Shown here: one piece after another, positions 40,001 through 52,480 of the stretch | How positions within the stretch are numbered: position 1 is the stretch's first letter | How the letters are laid out: each line of letters opens with the position of its first letter | NCBI GenBank assembly: GCA_009792885.1 | Contig: WMCF01000007.1 | Coordinates: 4,566,500-4,630,499 of the forward strand | Direction of reading: 5' to 3' | DNA length: 64,000 nt | Origin: Eremophila alpestris peregrina | Lineage: Eukaryota > Chordata > Aves > Passeriformes > Alaudidae | Made by a program: the position numbers and the translations under genes | The notes under the pieces: generated by a model | The model's input: the letters and a program-made list of their open reading frames with translations, nothing else | Told to the model about the DNA's origin: nothing | The model's database searches: none

Positions 40001-41650
40001 TGCCCATCAAGCTGGTGAGGAAGGGCTTGCTTGTGTGTCTGCAGTGTCTTTCTGGGTTGGCTGGGCCTTACTTTTGCTATACTGAAATACCCCCAGTGGT
40101 TGCCTCCACTGGATACTTTCGTACCTTTGTGTGGAGGTGCCATTTCTGTAGCATGTCCAGCCCTCTGTCAATGCCCAGCCTTGACACAACTGCTCTGATT
40201 TTGTTGTTCCCCTTAGTTCTTGTCTTGCCTCCTGGTCTAAGGCAGGTGGACACCTTTCTACATAAGGGTGCTTCCCCATTTTAGTCTAGCCTAGGAAATA
40301 AACAACATCCTAACCTGGTACTGAAATATTTTTTAACAGCTCTGGTGAACTTATCCCTAGTGTGACATTGCCTGTCAGTGAGGTTAAATTCTTATGCCGG
40401 CCTTTGTAAGAAACTAAAAAAAAAAAAACCCCAACCACTTCAGAAATTACTTGCAAGGTGTTTGCAATTTTATGGAGGATGTAAAAAGTAAGCTTTCATG
40501 GAGAAAGAGCCTTTTGTCAATATACCTGATTTTTCTACCTATGGATGCATGGTGAACATTGTCACCACTTGTTTCTTGGGTAAAATGCCCAAACCCTTAA
40601 AATACAGAGAAGAAGAAGCCCCTGGATGTGAGACATGAAGTAGTGTTCCTGCATTCACTCTGGTTTGGGCATGCTTGTCTGATTTCAGAATCAGTGGCGT
40701 AATCATGGTATGTCTTTTTGTCTTCTCCCTCCTTCTCCTTGGAGGCCCTCTGGCAGGTCTTCAGGGGCAGAACTTGCAATCCAGGATTGCTTCATTCAAG
40801 ATTTGAGAGCAGAAGCCCAGGAAAATGTAATTTTAAACGTACAAAAAATCTCTGCATATCCAACCCATGAGTACAGGACACCCATGTAAAGGCTTCCTTC
40901 TCCTGTCCTTCATCCCTTGGTTAATTTTCCTCATTTCTTGATGTACATGAGTTCATCTACTTCAGGCAGTGGGGCAGCAGAACAAAGCAGTTTTCAAAGG
41001 AAACAAAGGCCGTTTATATCTGGTTTTCATTTCCTTTTTCTTCTATTTGATAAACTGTACAATATTTAATAACAGAAGACTTGCTCATTCTTGTGTCTCA
41101 GACTCTGAATTATTAAATCTCAGAATCTCTGATTCAGATAAAGAGTAATTAGTGTGTGCAGTATCTTCCTGACACGTGCTGGAGATGTAATCGGGAACCA
41201 AGGTGTTCTTAGCAAATGCTATGTTAAAGTATACTGTAATGTACCATCTTACCAGGAATGCAAAGAGCCTGTAGTCAAAGGAAAAAAAAAACTTTGGAAG
41301 CTGAGAGCTTTGGGAAGATGGGGTCAGGTACATGCAGTGTTAGGGACAGCGCTCCTCTGCTGGGTTTATCCTTCATTAAATTTTCAGCATAGATCCTCAT
41401 AACGTGATGTCAGCAGAAGCACAGGCAAAGCTTAAGGGATTACACTGATTAATATGTGGATGTAACTTTTGGGTTTTGTTTGTTGCATTAGAGCTGAAGG
41501 AGTCATTTGGGTGCTTTGCTTGGACTTATGCCCACATCTAACCATATGGTACAGCAGCTGATGGAATGCAGATAATAACTTCGTTTTCTTTGCTATTTAG
41601 GTTCAAACTTGTGCTAGCAGGTCCCCACCCAAGCTTTGTTTCAACCTACC
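37064..41650. other. STOX intron 1 with a pyrimidine-rich block
   Basis: Between about 39,190 and 40,290 the + strand is strongly C/T-rich and holds overlapping open frames of 65-193 codons (longest 39,504-40,085). Composition explains the lack of stops; the predicted peptides are Ser/Leu/Pro/Cys-rich without a domain. An AATAAA is at about 40,298 and an A12 run at about 40,417. The remainder is featureless. Confidence 0.5.
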
Positions 41651-41661
41651 AGGTGAACCTA

Positions 41662-41785
41662 ATACAAAAATTAATCTCTCCATGCCTCAGTTTCCTCATG
41701 CAGCAAACAGCAATAATAGTAATAATACACTGCTTCTCTTTTAATGTGTTTGGAGTGTACAGATGAAAAGCACCAAATATGAGCT
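41662..41785 (+). mobile_element. Possible MIR SINE remnant, plus strand
   Basis: TTAATCTCTCCATGCCTCAG and TTTCCTCATG, then CAATAATAGTAATAATACA, then AATGTGTTTGG and AAAAGCACC follow the core and 3' half of the amniote MIR consensus (AACCTCTCTGTGCCTCAGTTTCCTCATC..GGGATAATAATA..AAGCGC). MIRs predate birds and are normally very degraded there. The central block is the strongest part. Confidence 0.5.
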
Positions 41786-41789
41786 TGCT

Positions 41790-44700
41790 GTTTAATTGTT
41801 TGGCCTACTACTTGTACTCAGTTTGTCTGACCATGCAGCAGGAACACCCATGTTTGGGAAACCTGGACTTCCCAGATCTATCAGGGCAGTGCTGCCAGCC
41901 TGCCCAGCTGGGCTGTGACCCACAGCGTGGCAAATACAACTGGCATTAGTCACTGGCCACTGCAGAAGGGAAGGGGGAGAAGGGAATGAAAACGTGCTCC
42001 AAACCTCAATAAAGCAATCTTTTTCTCTTCTGCCCGGGGAACCTGGACACACAGGCAGTGCCACTTCCTAGGTAATTTCAAGATATATTCATATTTCAAA
42101 AGAGAAGTGAGTCAAACCAGCTAATGCATGTAAATTGCTGTCATAGGTATGTGGTGAAATCCACATCTGTCAGCCCTGAGTAGTTGCTGCATGGGTCTGG
42201 GTCAAGGCTTACTGGTGCCCCTGTTTCCCTGGGTAGTATGGGGAGCAAGGTCACAGGGTGTGGGAATACCAATTTCTCTTTCCCTAGCAAATTACTGGTG
42301 AATGACTTTTCAGATCTGGGGTCCTAAGGCACACTCTGTGAACGTGGATAGCATGTTGTTGCTACTTTTTACAGGATTAAACTTATCCCAGGAGGAATCT
42401 GCTTTGGAGTAGACCTTAAAATCTGGAGGCAGGCTAAACCAGCCCCAGAGGGCTGATAGCAATGTGTGTGCTGTCCAGAGGTGTCCTGACCTTCTGACAA
42501 CAGGTATATATATAGATAGATAGACATGTAATAGCCAATATAGCTACAATATTGATACCTATTTTAAATCTTCCAGTTTTAAAGGAAAATGTTTAAACCT
42601 TGAAAAGAAACCAGTAGTTTAGAAAAAAAGTATAATATGGAGCAATTGTACTAAGAATTGTATTGTGCCATAGCATTACACCAATTCTACCAAGCCTGTA
42701 GGTAAAGGCTTATGCCATGGATTTAAAGAGTATCCAGTGTGTCCTGGTCTCACTGTAGAAACCACGTGTAGGAGGAGACAGTTTCAAAATGCAAGACTTG
42801 CTGTCAATTAGGTGTTCCTCAGTCTCCTGGCTCTGAGGCTGCTCCACCTGAAGGTGACAGGCAATCACTTTAGGGGAGTTGGAACTGATCTTCAAAGTAA
42901 TGTGATTTTTATATTGTTTTTAAAGAACAACCTGACTGCAGAGTCACATGTTACTCCATGAAAATTTTGGGGAAATAGAAGTTTTGCACAGATACAAATA
43001 TAAGCACAAAGGTAAAATGAACATTTAAATGTAAGTGGTTCTTAGTGCCCCTGAATTTACAAGCAAACAAATATTTGATTTCATATCTCTTATCCAGTTT
43101 CTGCCAAAAGCAGTATCTTCCTTCCAGTAACAAAGTTTTGGCTTCCAGATAAAATGGAGAGCACAGATTTCTTTTTTAAGCAGCTGAAATAAAAATGTTT
43201 CTATGTGATCTCAAAAAAGTCTGACTATTGGAGCATTCCAGTTGTCTGTGAGCTAGTTTCAGCCTAGCCAGTTTCCTGGGTAGTGTGACCTACCCGATGT
43301 ATTATTTGCTTTTCCCCTTCTGCTTTTTTTTCCTTTTCCAGTTTCATTGCTGTTTCTTCTGTTTTGTGGAGATGATGCTAATGATATATTTTCTGTGTGT
43401 GTAAGCCACCATTTTCCCTCCTTCTGCTCCACAGAGCTGTTGTCTCTTCTATTGACTGCCATAGCTTTTGTGTAAAATGCAAGTTATTAAATGTAAATGG
43501 TATCTCAACAGCAATTAAAAGTTTAAGTACATATAATGAAATTGGTTTAGCTGTAAAAGAACAAGATGGAAGTGACCCTCTGGTTTTGTGCCATAAACAA
43601 TTGCTTTTTTATCTGAATGACCTAAGTAACTTAGATCAGGATTCTGCATGTGGTCTGCAGGAACCTAGGTTTTGGGAATTATTTGTGCACCATGTAGTTC
43701 ATAATGAGCACAAAGTTTTTGCAGGAATGTGTTAGAACATCTCACACTAACTTTTTCAAGCACCTAGCCTACATACTGTGATTTTTTTTTTATAGTTATG
43801 CCTAAACCCCAAACCCAGAACTTGTTTTTAAATACTGCCTAAATATTTTCTTGGTGTGCAAGCTGTCTTACTAATTCTGACTGAAGTCACTGTAGCATTA
43901 AATCACAGTGCAAAAAGCCAGAAATATGCAGCATCTAGGCCACTAGTTGTACATGAGGAAGGAAAACCCTGCACCATCCTACACCTAAAATTTCCCATGC
44001 AGCAAGCCCTCAGTTTAATACCTGATGTCCTCGTTTGTATCATGGGGGAGACAGTTTACATGCTGAGAACTGGTGAAACTCACTCTGGTCCATGATTTTG
44101 ACATTGGAAAGAAAACATCATTTCTGGTTCCTCTGCATATGTTTTTCCCAGTGAAGCTTGTCTGGTGGCAGCTCCATGCCTTGCTGAGGTCTAGACCAGG
44201 TTATTGGCAAATACTTCCCACTGGTGTTAGCAAAGATGAAGAGTGAGCATGTGAGCCAGGCTTACTGATTTCTGCTCTCATTAGTCGTGTCACTTAGGTT
44301 ATTACTGCTGACCTCAGGAGCTCTCCTTTCATATCCCTGCCAGCCACCTCCATCTCATGGGAGAGGTATGTTGGGGAAGTTGTAAAACAGTAGGGTAGAG
44401 GCAGTCTAGGCATGTACTAATTTTTACTTTTTTCCCCCTGCTTAATACCTTTTCCAATATTTTCCAAAGGTCAGGAACTGCCGAATGCTTGCTGTCAAGC
44501 TTGCACTTGCTTTGCTTCTTTTGAAATCTGAGCTAATTTTACCTTTTCCCAGACTTTCTGAATGACTGAAGGTCTTGGAGGTTTGATGCTTCACACTACT
44601 GAATAACTTACTGCTGCCTGTGCTGTATTAATCCTGACTTTTGGTCATGATTCTGCAGGCTTGTTTCAATGTCTGCTCTGTTTCTGAGGGTCAGTCACTC

Positions 44701-47700
44701 AGGAGGCAGCTTTGGTCCTTCTCTGGCAGGAGATGTCTCACATGGCTCTTGGTGATGCTGTCGTGGGCTTGATGTGGTCATCTTGGTATTCCTCTACAGG
44801 GAGAGTGAGTGAGGAAGTAAGAATTTGCCTTTTAGCATTTTTCATGGTTTGGAGCTGAGTGAACACACCCCAAGCTCAGTGCCTTTTCAAGTCCTGAGAT
44901 CCTGGGAATGCTGCTGTGGTTACACACTGAGAGTCCTGTGGCATCATGGCAAATACCACAGTCTCTGTGAAATGCATGCAGTAATGTTTGCAGCTTCTGC
45001 ATGCTCTGATCATGACAACTCTGGGAAGCTCTGTGACAGCTGATGGCTGCAAGTAGATCCTGTAACTTGTGGGAAGAAAATCAAATGCCACTGTGAAACT
45101 CTTGTAAACCTTCCTGTATGTCCTTAGCTTAGTTGTGTTTGGCCCACTGTGAAATTCCAAAGCAGAAAAAAAGCACTGAGCTGCTGAAGATGCTAGAAAG
45201 AGAGTGTCATGTTAACCCAGGGATTTCTGTGTTTGGGGCTGCTCGGGGCAGCCTTTCTGTAGACCATCACATGGAGGGGCCACCTCTGAGCAGGCTCAAC
45301 AAGCTGATGTTGCCAAAGTGTCATTTTGCTAATTTCCATGTGAGCCCTCCTTGGTGGCATCAGGAAGGCCATCCCTGGCAGATTGCTTGTGGTTAGGATG
45401 GGGGTTTTTTGGGTCTGCAGAAATCCAGACTGGGAGTGTGATGGGGTAAAAGTATCTGCCATGGGAAAGGATCTGGAGTACAGACTTTGCACAGATCCAT
45501 GTGGGTAGTGCTGTGACCATGACCCTTAAACACTGCTGTTTCCCTGCTCTTGGGTGTCATTAGCTACCAGGAAACAGGTGGAAAAATTGTGCAGGAAAAA
45601 TGGACCAGCTTTTGCAATAGGCAATTTGGGTTTTGGCATCTGGGATCAGAAGGCCAGTTTCCATTGAGCATCTGTTTCAATGTGAAAAATTGCAGGAAAT
45701 CTGTTTTTTCAATCCTTTGGACACTTGTCTGTGCATTGACTCAAATGCCCCAAATACTTCACAGCTGAGATAATAGCAATAAAAAAATAATGCTTAATTT
45801 CAATGTTGCAAATATCTGAAGCAACTTAAAAAAAAAAAAAAAAGATGCCTCCCCCCAGAACAAGCATTGCAAAACCAGCACTATGTGTAGCCCTGCATCA
45901 TATGAAGTGGTAGCTAGAGAAAGCCTTATTCTCTCTGCTCTACCCATTTGTCTTTGCCACTTGCTCCCCTGTTTGGATTTGGGCATCCCTCATGTTTCCC
46001 CATAACAAATCTTTCCAGTTCCCTTAATCACAGGAGTGATGCAAGGGAGTTGAAGGGTAGTCAGTGGCAGTCCTGTCCCACTCCTTTTCTCTCCCTGAAA
46101 CTTGTGCCTGCTTAAACGTGCTTTGCCTGACTGGCAGATGGGCAAGACTGTGTGTTCCTGTGGAGTCAGGAATAGGGAGAGCATCAGTGTTATGAAGACT
46201 GGTGGAACTTCTCAGGTTCTGCTCTCTTCTTGTAGATCAGGACAATTTCAGAGTCCTAGTGTTTTTGTTCATTGATTAAAATGAAAACAAGGAGTGTGCA
46301 GCTTTGAGCTCTGTGTCATTTTATGTATGGAAGAATAAAGTGGGCCCCTGGAGAGCAGGAAGCAGAACACTGCTCACAGGCTGCCTTGGTTCCATCCCTA
46401 AAATACCCCATTGTGTATTTTTTACCTCTACTAGTGTGGAAAGGTCTCTAGCTGCAAGCCTGTGCATGTGTGAGCTGAGCAGAGTGGTGGATGTCACACT
46501 GCCTGGCTCTGTCCCCAAGTAGCACCAGCTTCCCTCTACCTTCATGATCTCCTGCATGAAAGTCCTGGGCCCAGCTCACCCCTCTGCAAACCAGTTTGGT
46601 TTTCCTTCACAAATCACTGTGAAATCCTGATGCAATGTAGTACAAATGGCCGCAAAGCTTTTTTTCTTCAAGACCAAACCTGGACAGAATTTTGCTTCTT
46701 AAGTGTTGAAAACCTGCAAATGTAACTTATATAAATAAAGAAAAAAAAATTAAAAGCAGTTTTAGCTATTTAAAATCTATGAAACCTTCATTTTCAAAAT
46801 GCACAGTGTACAACACAGGTGAATTTCCAATGTCCAACCTTTTTTTATAGTGAGGAGGTCAGAGCTCTCCTGCAGCTTCCAGCAGGGCTGCACCTTTCAG
46901 TACACATTTTTCTACCCCGTTATTTGAGCTGTTTGAACTGCCCTGGAGCAGAGATGAAAACCACTAAAATGACAACATGACAGAAATACTCCACAAGTGA
47001 ACAATCTAGGATTTTTTTTTAAATTTTATTTTCCCCTCCTTGGCTGACTGCAAAAACAGCTGGAATGAAAAGAATCCAGCTTCATGTTTGGAGAAAGTAA
47101 GTCTTTGGGTATTTCATCAAATAATTGTGGCAGCTGAGATTTTTAGCTGGCTGTAGCACCCTTTGCTGTTCCTGTGTTCCTGATAGTCAGTATTTATGGC
47201 ATGAACTGAAAGAAGAGGCTGATGGCAGAGCCCTCTTGCAGAGGCTATGGGTGCTTTCTGGGCCTTCCAGTGCCACAACCTCCTCTTCATCCTCCAGCAC
47301 TTGGTGCTAAGCCACTGAGGCACTTGGCAGTGTGGTATCTGTGTGGCTTGCAAATGAGAGGCCACTCCTCTCCAAAGAATGAGCTCAGGAAGACTGGCCC
47401 TATTAATTTATTTTCATTGGCATTAATAGGGAAAAGACCCAACCCCAAACTCTGTGTTGTCAGGATTTTCTTTAAATAGCCAGTTCCAGAAACAGGAAAT
47501 TCCTTTGCCTCTGGAAACAGGAAACAGATCTGACTATTACATATTAGTTTTAAATCTTTCAATTATCCCCTGCTGCCCATCACCTCTGACTTTCTGCTGC
47601 TCAGCAAAATTCCCTATTTATTTTTGATAAGCTTGTGTCTGGAGGTGTTGTGCAAGACTCAAGGGAATGCTACTATGGAATAAATAAATGTATTTTGTTT

Positions 47701-47915
47701 TAAAGCTGGCAGGGCTGGTGTTTTCTGTGTCCATCATATCCATTGTATGTATGAATACAAGAAGTTTTGTTCCCTGTAGTATGATATGCTGACTAAATAA
47801 AATAAGAAGGAAGGAAATGAGAATTGGCATCACAGAAGTCAATTAAGTGTAAGATTTTTTTTAAGGTTAATAATCAAAGCCTACTGACAAGAAAGGGCAT
47901 ACCAGTGGAACTGGA
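41790..47915. other. STOX intron 1, no feature of note
   Basis: A short (TA)n(GATA)n microsatellite lies at 42,505-42,524 and an A16 run at 45,828-45,843. Frames reach 112 codons (43,397-43,735) with no recognisable family. A weak MIR-like echo around 44,010-44,060 was not strong enough to annotate. Confidence 0.55.
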
Positions 47916-47919
47916 ATAC

Positions 47920-48240
47920 TCTTAGAAATTCAGGGCCAGAAGTGACTTTAAGATGTCTTCTAATCCATCTCCTTGCCCCCAAGAAGGCTAGATGTTTATC
48001 TTAAAAGCCTCTTATGAGGGTGATTCACAACCCATCAGAAAATCCCATGTTAGGCCTTTACTCTCCATGTTGTCAAAAAATATTTTCATTATACCCTCAA
48101 AATTATTAGATGTGTAGTAAGGTTTTGTTCTTCTTTATGCAGTAGAAAAATTGCTGACCATCTTTTCAAACAGTTATCTGGCCTGAGGTCTCTATATTCT
48201 CAGGATGTATTTGCCACCTCTGTAACCTCTTAAGCATCTT
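47920..48240 (-). mobile_element. Possible ancient CR1/L3-like remnant, minus strand
   Basis: The stretch around 48,140-48,235 (AAATTGCTGACCATCTTTTC, AACAGTTATCTGGCCTGAGG, TCTCTATATTCTCAGGATGT) and the 47,930-47,990 part (GGGCCAGAAGTGACTTTAAG..CTAATCCATCTCC) resemble the complement of old CR1/L3-class 3' regions. The match is from recalled consensus shape only; both edges are approximate. Confidence 0.35.
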
Positions 48241-48244
48241 TTTT

Positions 48245-51200
48245 CCCTATAGGTCATGATTCCAAATGCCTTTTGGCTCTTGTTGCTTGCTTCTTGGACT
48301 CTGTGCCAAATGTGCCTGCCTTTTGTTTGAAAGGGTCATTTTGAAAGGGTCTCTATGTGAAGCCTCACAGCTGATAGCAGAAAGAAATAGTTGCCTTTTG
48401 GGCTGTGCCTATGATACCCTCCAAGTCTGTGCTTTGGGGGTCCTTGCAGAAGCTGTGTGTCATTAATGCCTGACCCATTTCCAAAGCCGTTTGTAACTTT
48501 GGTGTTTTGGTGGCACTGCTGCCTCTCTCTTTATTCCACTTTTGTTTCTGTGGAGTCCTTCTTTCTGAGCAGAACACAGAGCTATTAACTGTTCTGGGAA
48601 TGTGTTGGCTCTTAAATAATCACAAGCAGGGGCACTGTGCCAAGTTTTGGTTTGGAGTAACTGTTTTTTCTGCTTCCAGACCTTGATGTAGCTCCAGAGA
48701 AATAAAGGTGTTTACGGATGCATTATGAATTAGCAGCCTGGTTGCCAGCCCTTTGTAGCCAGGTCCCAGCTCTGGCTGGGTGCTGTGACACCTCTTGTGC
48801 TGTGAACATGCTTGTGCAAGTGGGGGTCTCTCCACTGATCTGTGGTGTTTGTGTTCATATTGTCTCCCTGTCATGGTACACTGGGTCATTCTCAAAGCAT
48901 TTTGATAGCCTCTTTCACACAGGGTGAGATTCATCTTTGCTTGCTCCAGCCCTGCTGCTGCCCTTGACACTGAATTCATTACCTCCTGGCTGTTCCCTCC
49001 AAGGCTGGCAGGGCATCAGTGCCTCACAGCCTCTTCCCAAAGCACTCCAAGAAGTGCAGAGCTGCAGTGACAAGGATCAGCAAGCTGTATCTGCTGTCCA
49101 GTCTGTATGATGTTGGGCTGTAGAGATCTCTGGAATCAGAGGGAGGAGGGCTCCCTCCTGCTCGCCAGCACTGCAGCTCATCCTCGCAGACCCAGGACAC
49201 AACATTCATATCCATATCATGCACTCCCTAGTATGTTTGTAACCATACTTGATTCTTAGCTGACTTCTCCTGCAAGCATCTCAAACAGAGACAAAGAAGT
49301 AGTGTTTAACACCAGTTTAGAAATGACCCGCTGCTGATAGATGCAGCTATTGATCTCTATACTCCCTCGTGGGTAGCCAAGCAGGAATTAGCTAACCTGG
49401 GGAAGTTGATCTTGTACAGTAAGCAACCACCCTAAATTTTAATTCACTTGTGGTCCTTGCTTTAAACATGACATCTCTGCCAGTCACCATGCACTGCACT
49501 GCTCAGTCCTGCAGTTCCATATGATCCCTGACACTGGTCTGGTCCAGGACACAGTGCTTTTGATCTTAACTTCATTAGCTCTCAGCAAAGGGTAGCAGCT
49601 CTTGGCAAAGGATCCTAAAACAGTTGACACATTAGTAATGAATTAAAACAAACCTGAAATAACTCTTTGTTTTAATTCCAGCATAGCGTGTTGAAGCAGT
49701 TCAAGTATGCTTTGGCATGCTGAGTAGTAATGGAGATTTTTTTTCCCCTGTGTTGGTTAGTTTGAAAAATAACGACTGATTGCAGCTGAAACAATAAAGA
49801 CATGTCTTCCAGACCACGTGTAGTTCTCAAAGAGTCTGCACTGTTCACTGACTGTTCTGATACCTTCTTGGTCTAAAGAAGTGTGATGGTTTTACCTTTG
49901 AAATATAACCAGTGTGGGGGAAAAAGTGATTAACCATAGGTTGGAGAGAAGCTTCCAAGGGATGTCCCCAGAAATGTATGGGAAAAGAACAAGAAATAAC
50001 TTTTCTTTCTTATCCAAAAGAGTAGTGATATTCATTTTTGTCTTTGTCAAGTTTCTCTGGAGCCTGTCATGGTGTGTTCTAGAGTTTACCTGAGGTCAAT
50101 GGGAGCCTTGCTGGTGATTTCATCATATCTCCATGCAGCTCTGTCATGGTGACAGCTCATCTTTCCAGCTTACTTGGGGAGGAGGCTGGAAATCCTGATT
50201 CTGATGCAGAGGAGTGGAACAGCCAGCTAACCAGTCTGGCTGGGTGGTTTTGGTGTCAGCTTCCTGGATTTCAAAAAGGCAGATGAATCTGCCTTTTATT
50301 TGGTGTCCCTGAGCTGTTTGTGCCAGCATTTTGGTGGCAGCTCTTGATAGTGTCAACTCAAATGTGTGTACAAATGTCATTTTGCATAGAGACTGGGTTT
50401 CCTACTTATGCAGCGGTGACTTGCCAGGGCCCCTGAACATGTACAGGAGCTGGGCTTGGGCTCAGTACTTGCTCTGACTGGCACTTCCTAGCAGCTCTGC
50501 CCAAGGATGTGGCTTGTGGCTGTAGCAGAGGAGGAGGGCTGCTCCAAGAGTAATCTCCCAGGCTGGCCAGATACACCTCCTGTGCTTCCTTCACCTGGGA
50601 GTTTTATTCAGAGCTCATAATATTTAATTATTGCTGTTCTCATCAACATATACAAATCCTAATCATTCTTGTAGTGTTCCCCAAGTGCTGGGTCCTAAAC
50701 ACAGTCTCTGGGACTGCAGCATGTTATTTTATAACGTGACCTTCCTGCAAATAATTTACCTGCAACAAATGATCATTATACTTCTGTTGGTATGTGAATC
50801 AGAAGACTCTTGGTATAAAGCATGCTAGCATTTTGCAGCATGACTTCTCTTGACGGCATTAAGTTTTCAAGGAGGTAAGTATGTTAGTATGTATTTCACA
50901 GAGAGCCAAGTGAAAAATGGTAAGTAGGTTCCCTCTGCTGCCTTGAAGGAGGGTTGCTTTTATTTTTTTTAAACATAGGTGGCCTCTGCTGTCTGCCTTT
51001 CCTTTAAATAAATGCATAGCTGGTTTATTGCCTTTTTGTGGGAGAACTACTGAAATTTGGACCTGTGGCTACACACGTGTATTTTAAGCATTTTTGTTAC
51101 TTTCCATAAAATATGAGTGGCACATTGAGTGAAACAGTCAAATGGCTGGATTTCTGGTGGCCAGGGGCCTGGACCACGAGCTCTGGAAGAAGAGACTGAG

Positions 51201-52005
51201 GTACAAGGGTTTCTTCTGCTTTGGAGGAGACCTTACTGCAGCCTGCCCCTAGCTGTGGGAAAGTTGATGAAAAGATGTAGCCAGCTCCAAGGGACAAGGA
51301 CTGCAAACTGGAGTGGCATTTTCCGAGAGAATATTAAGATATCTCCATGAGGAAAATTGTGCATTGATAACATGTCTAAAGAGACTCTAGGAGCTTTGTT
51401 CTCAGAGGTTTTCAAGGCCCAGGTAAACCAAGCCCTGTGCAACATCACATGAAGTCAGGATTGGCCCTACTTTGAGCAGGAAGCTGCAGACTTCCCAAGG
51501 TCCCTTCCCACCTGAACAGTCTTATTTAGTGACATTATCCATAAATACAGGGCTTGGAAGTGACTGGAATGCAGTGGGGCTTGGGCTTGTATTCGTTTTG
51601 GTATTCCACTTCTAAATGGGGTTAAAAGTGACTCTGATGTAAGTGTGCTGAACTTGATGTTAGTGGGAAATTCTGTCACAGCAAATGCTTCCATGAGAAA
51701 TTGATTGCTGCCTGCCTAATTGCATCTCCATGGGGGGACACTGGCAGGGTGAGTGGGGTGTTTATTTATAATGTAGCAAATACAGTCCTGAAGTCATCCG
51801 AGCCTTCAGCTTTACTGTTAACCCCTTTTTCCAAACTGATGGGTGAATGTTGACGTACTGTATGAGTTGACCCAGATCACGCTGCAAATCCAGGTTTCAT
51901 TGCAGGAAACTGGAAGAAAAATATGATTAAAGATTTCTGGGCTGTCTGGTGCTTGCTCACCCCAAGCATGCTGGCCCTCCCGTTGTTGGGGTGTCTGTTC
52001 CAGAG
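48245..52005. other. STOX intron 1 ahead of the second CpG island
   Basis: Single-copy sequence with frames up to 119 codons (minus 48,620-48,979), none resembling a known protein. No repeats beyond short homopolymers were recognised, and no splice-bounded exon was identified. Confidence 0.5.
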
Positions 52006-52009
52006 GTGA

Positions 52010-52480
52010 GAGGCTGGGGACAGCAAACCCTGGGCGAGCAGCAAAGCTGCCGTGCGACGGGCGCGGGGCCGATGGCAGCAGCGTGGTGGCAGCCGCGGCT
52101 CGCTCGGCATCCCCGTCAGCACCGGCTGCTTTTGCTACCGCATTTTCAGCAGCCCCGGCAGCGGCCTCTGGGAAGCGAAGGGCACGGGTGTGCGGGTGGG
52201 AGGGGTGGCCGTGGACGCGCTGCCCGTGCGGGTGCGTGAGTGCGGGGTGCGCGGCTCGGGAACGCCCGGCGGGAGCCGCTAGGGGCCCCTCCAGGCGCGG
52301 CGGTGGCGCGGCCGGGGGAGGGTCCCGCACTCGGATCCGGCCTCTTTCAAGGCTAAGATCGTCTCAGCAGAAGGGAAGAGGGGAGGAGATTCTGCCGCTC
52401 TGCTCCATTCCCGTGAGACCCCCTCTGGTGCGCAGCGTCCGGCTCTGGGATCCGCAGCGCAGTAAAGTTGTGGGCGTGTG
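52010..52480. promoter_or_regulatory. Second CpG island, candidate internal promoter
   Basis: Forty or more CpGs occur in roughly 330 bases (52,040-52,370), against a CpG-poor surround, and the enrichment continues into the adjoining CR1 (to about 52,480). Two donor-like sequences are present on the plus strand: AGAG|GTGAGA at 52,005 and GTGC|GTGAGT at 52,236. Long open frames here (plus 52,083-52,601; minus 51,818-52,330) are low-complexity Ala/Arg/Gly and look like GC-driven chance. The island lies about 36 kb into the presumed STOX intron, so an alternative first exon of the same gene, or an unrelated noncoding transcript, could start here. I did not see the short-isoform N-terminus recalled for human STOX2 (MKKTRSTT...) near it. 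Confidence 0.55.

Noticed and set aside
39504..40085. 193-codon plus-strand frame that might be a small secreted or membrane protein
   Set aside because: Composition is explained by the pyrimidine-rich block; there is no convincing signal peptide layout, domain or splice structure.
40298..40428. AATAAA followed by an A12 run, considered as a processed retrocopy end
   Set aside because: They are more than 100 bases apart, too far for a poly(A) signal and tail.
44010..44060. MIR-like echo (CAGTTTAATACC..ATCATGGGGGAGA)
   Set aside because: Too short and divergent to separate from chance.
51818..52330. 170-codon minus-strand frame in the second CpG island
   Set aside because: Low-complexity Pro/Ala/His sequence with no domain; stops are simply rare in this GC-rich stretch.
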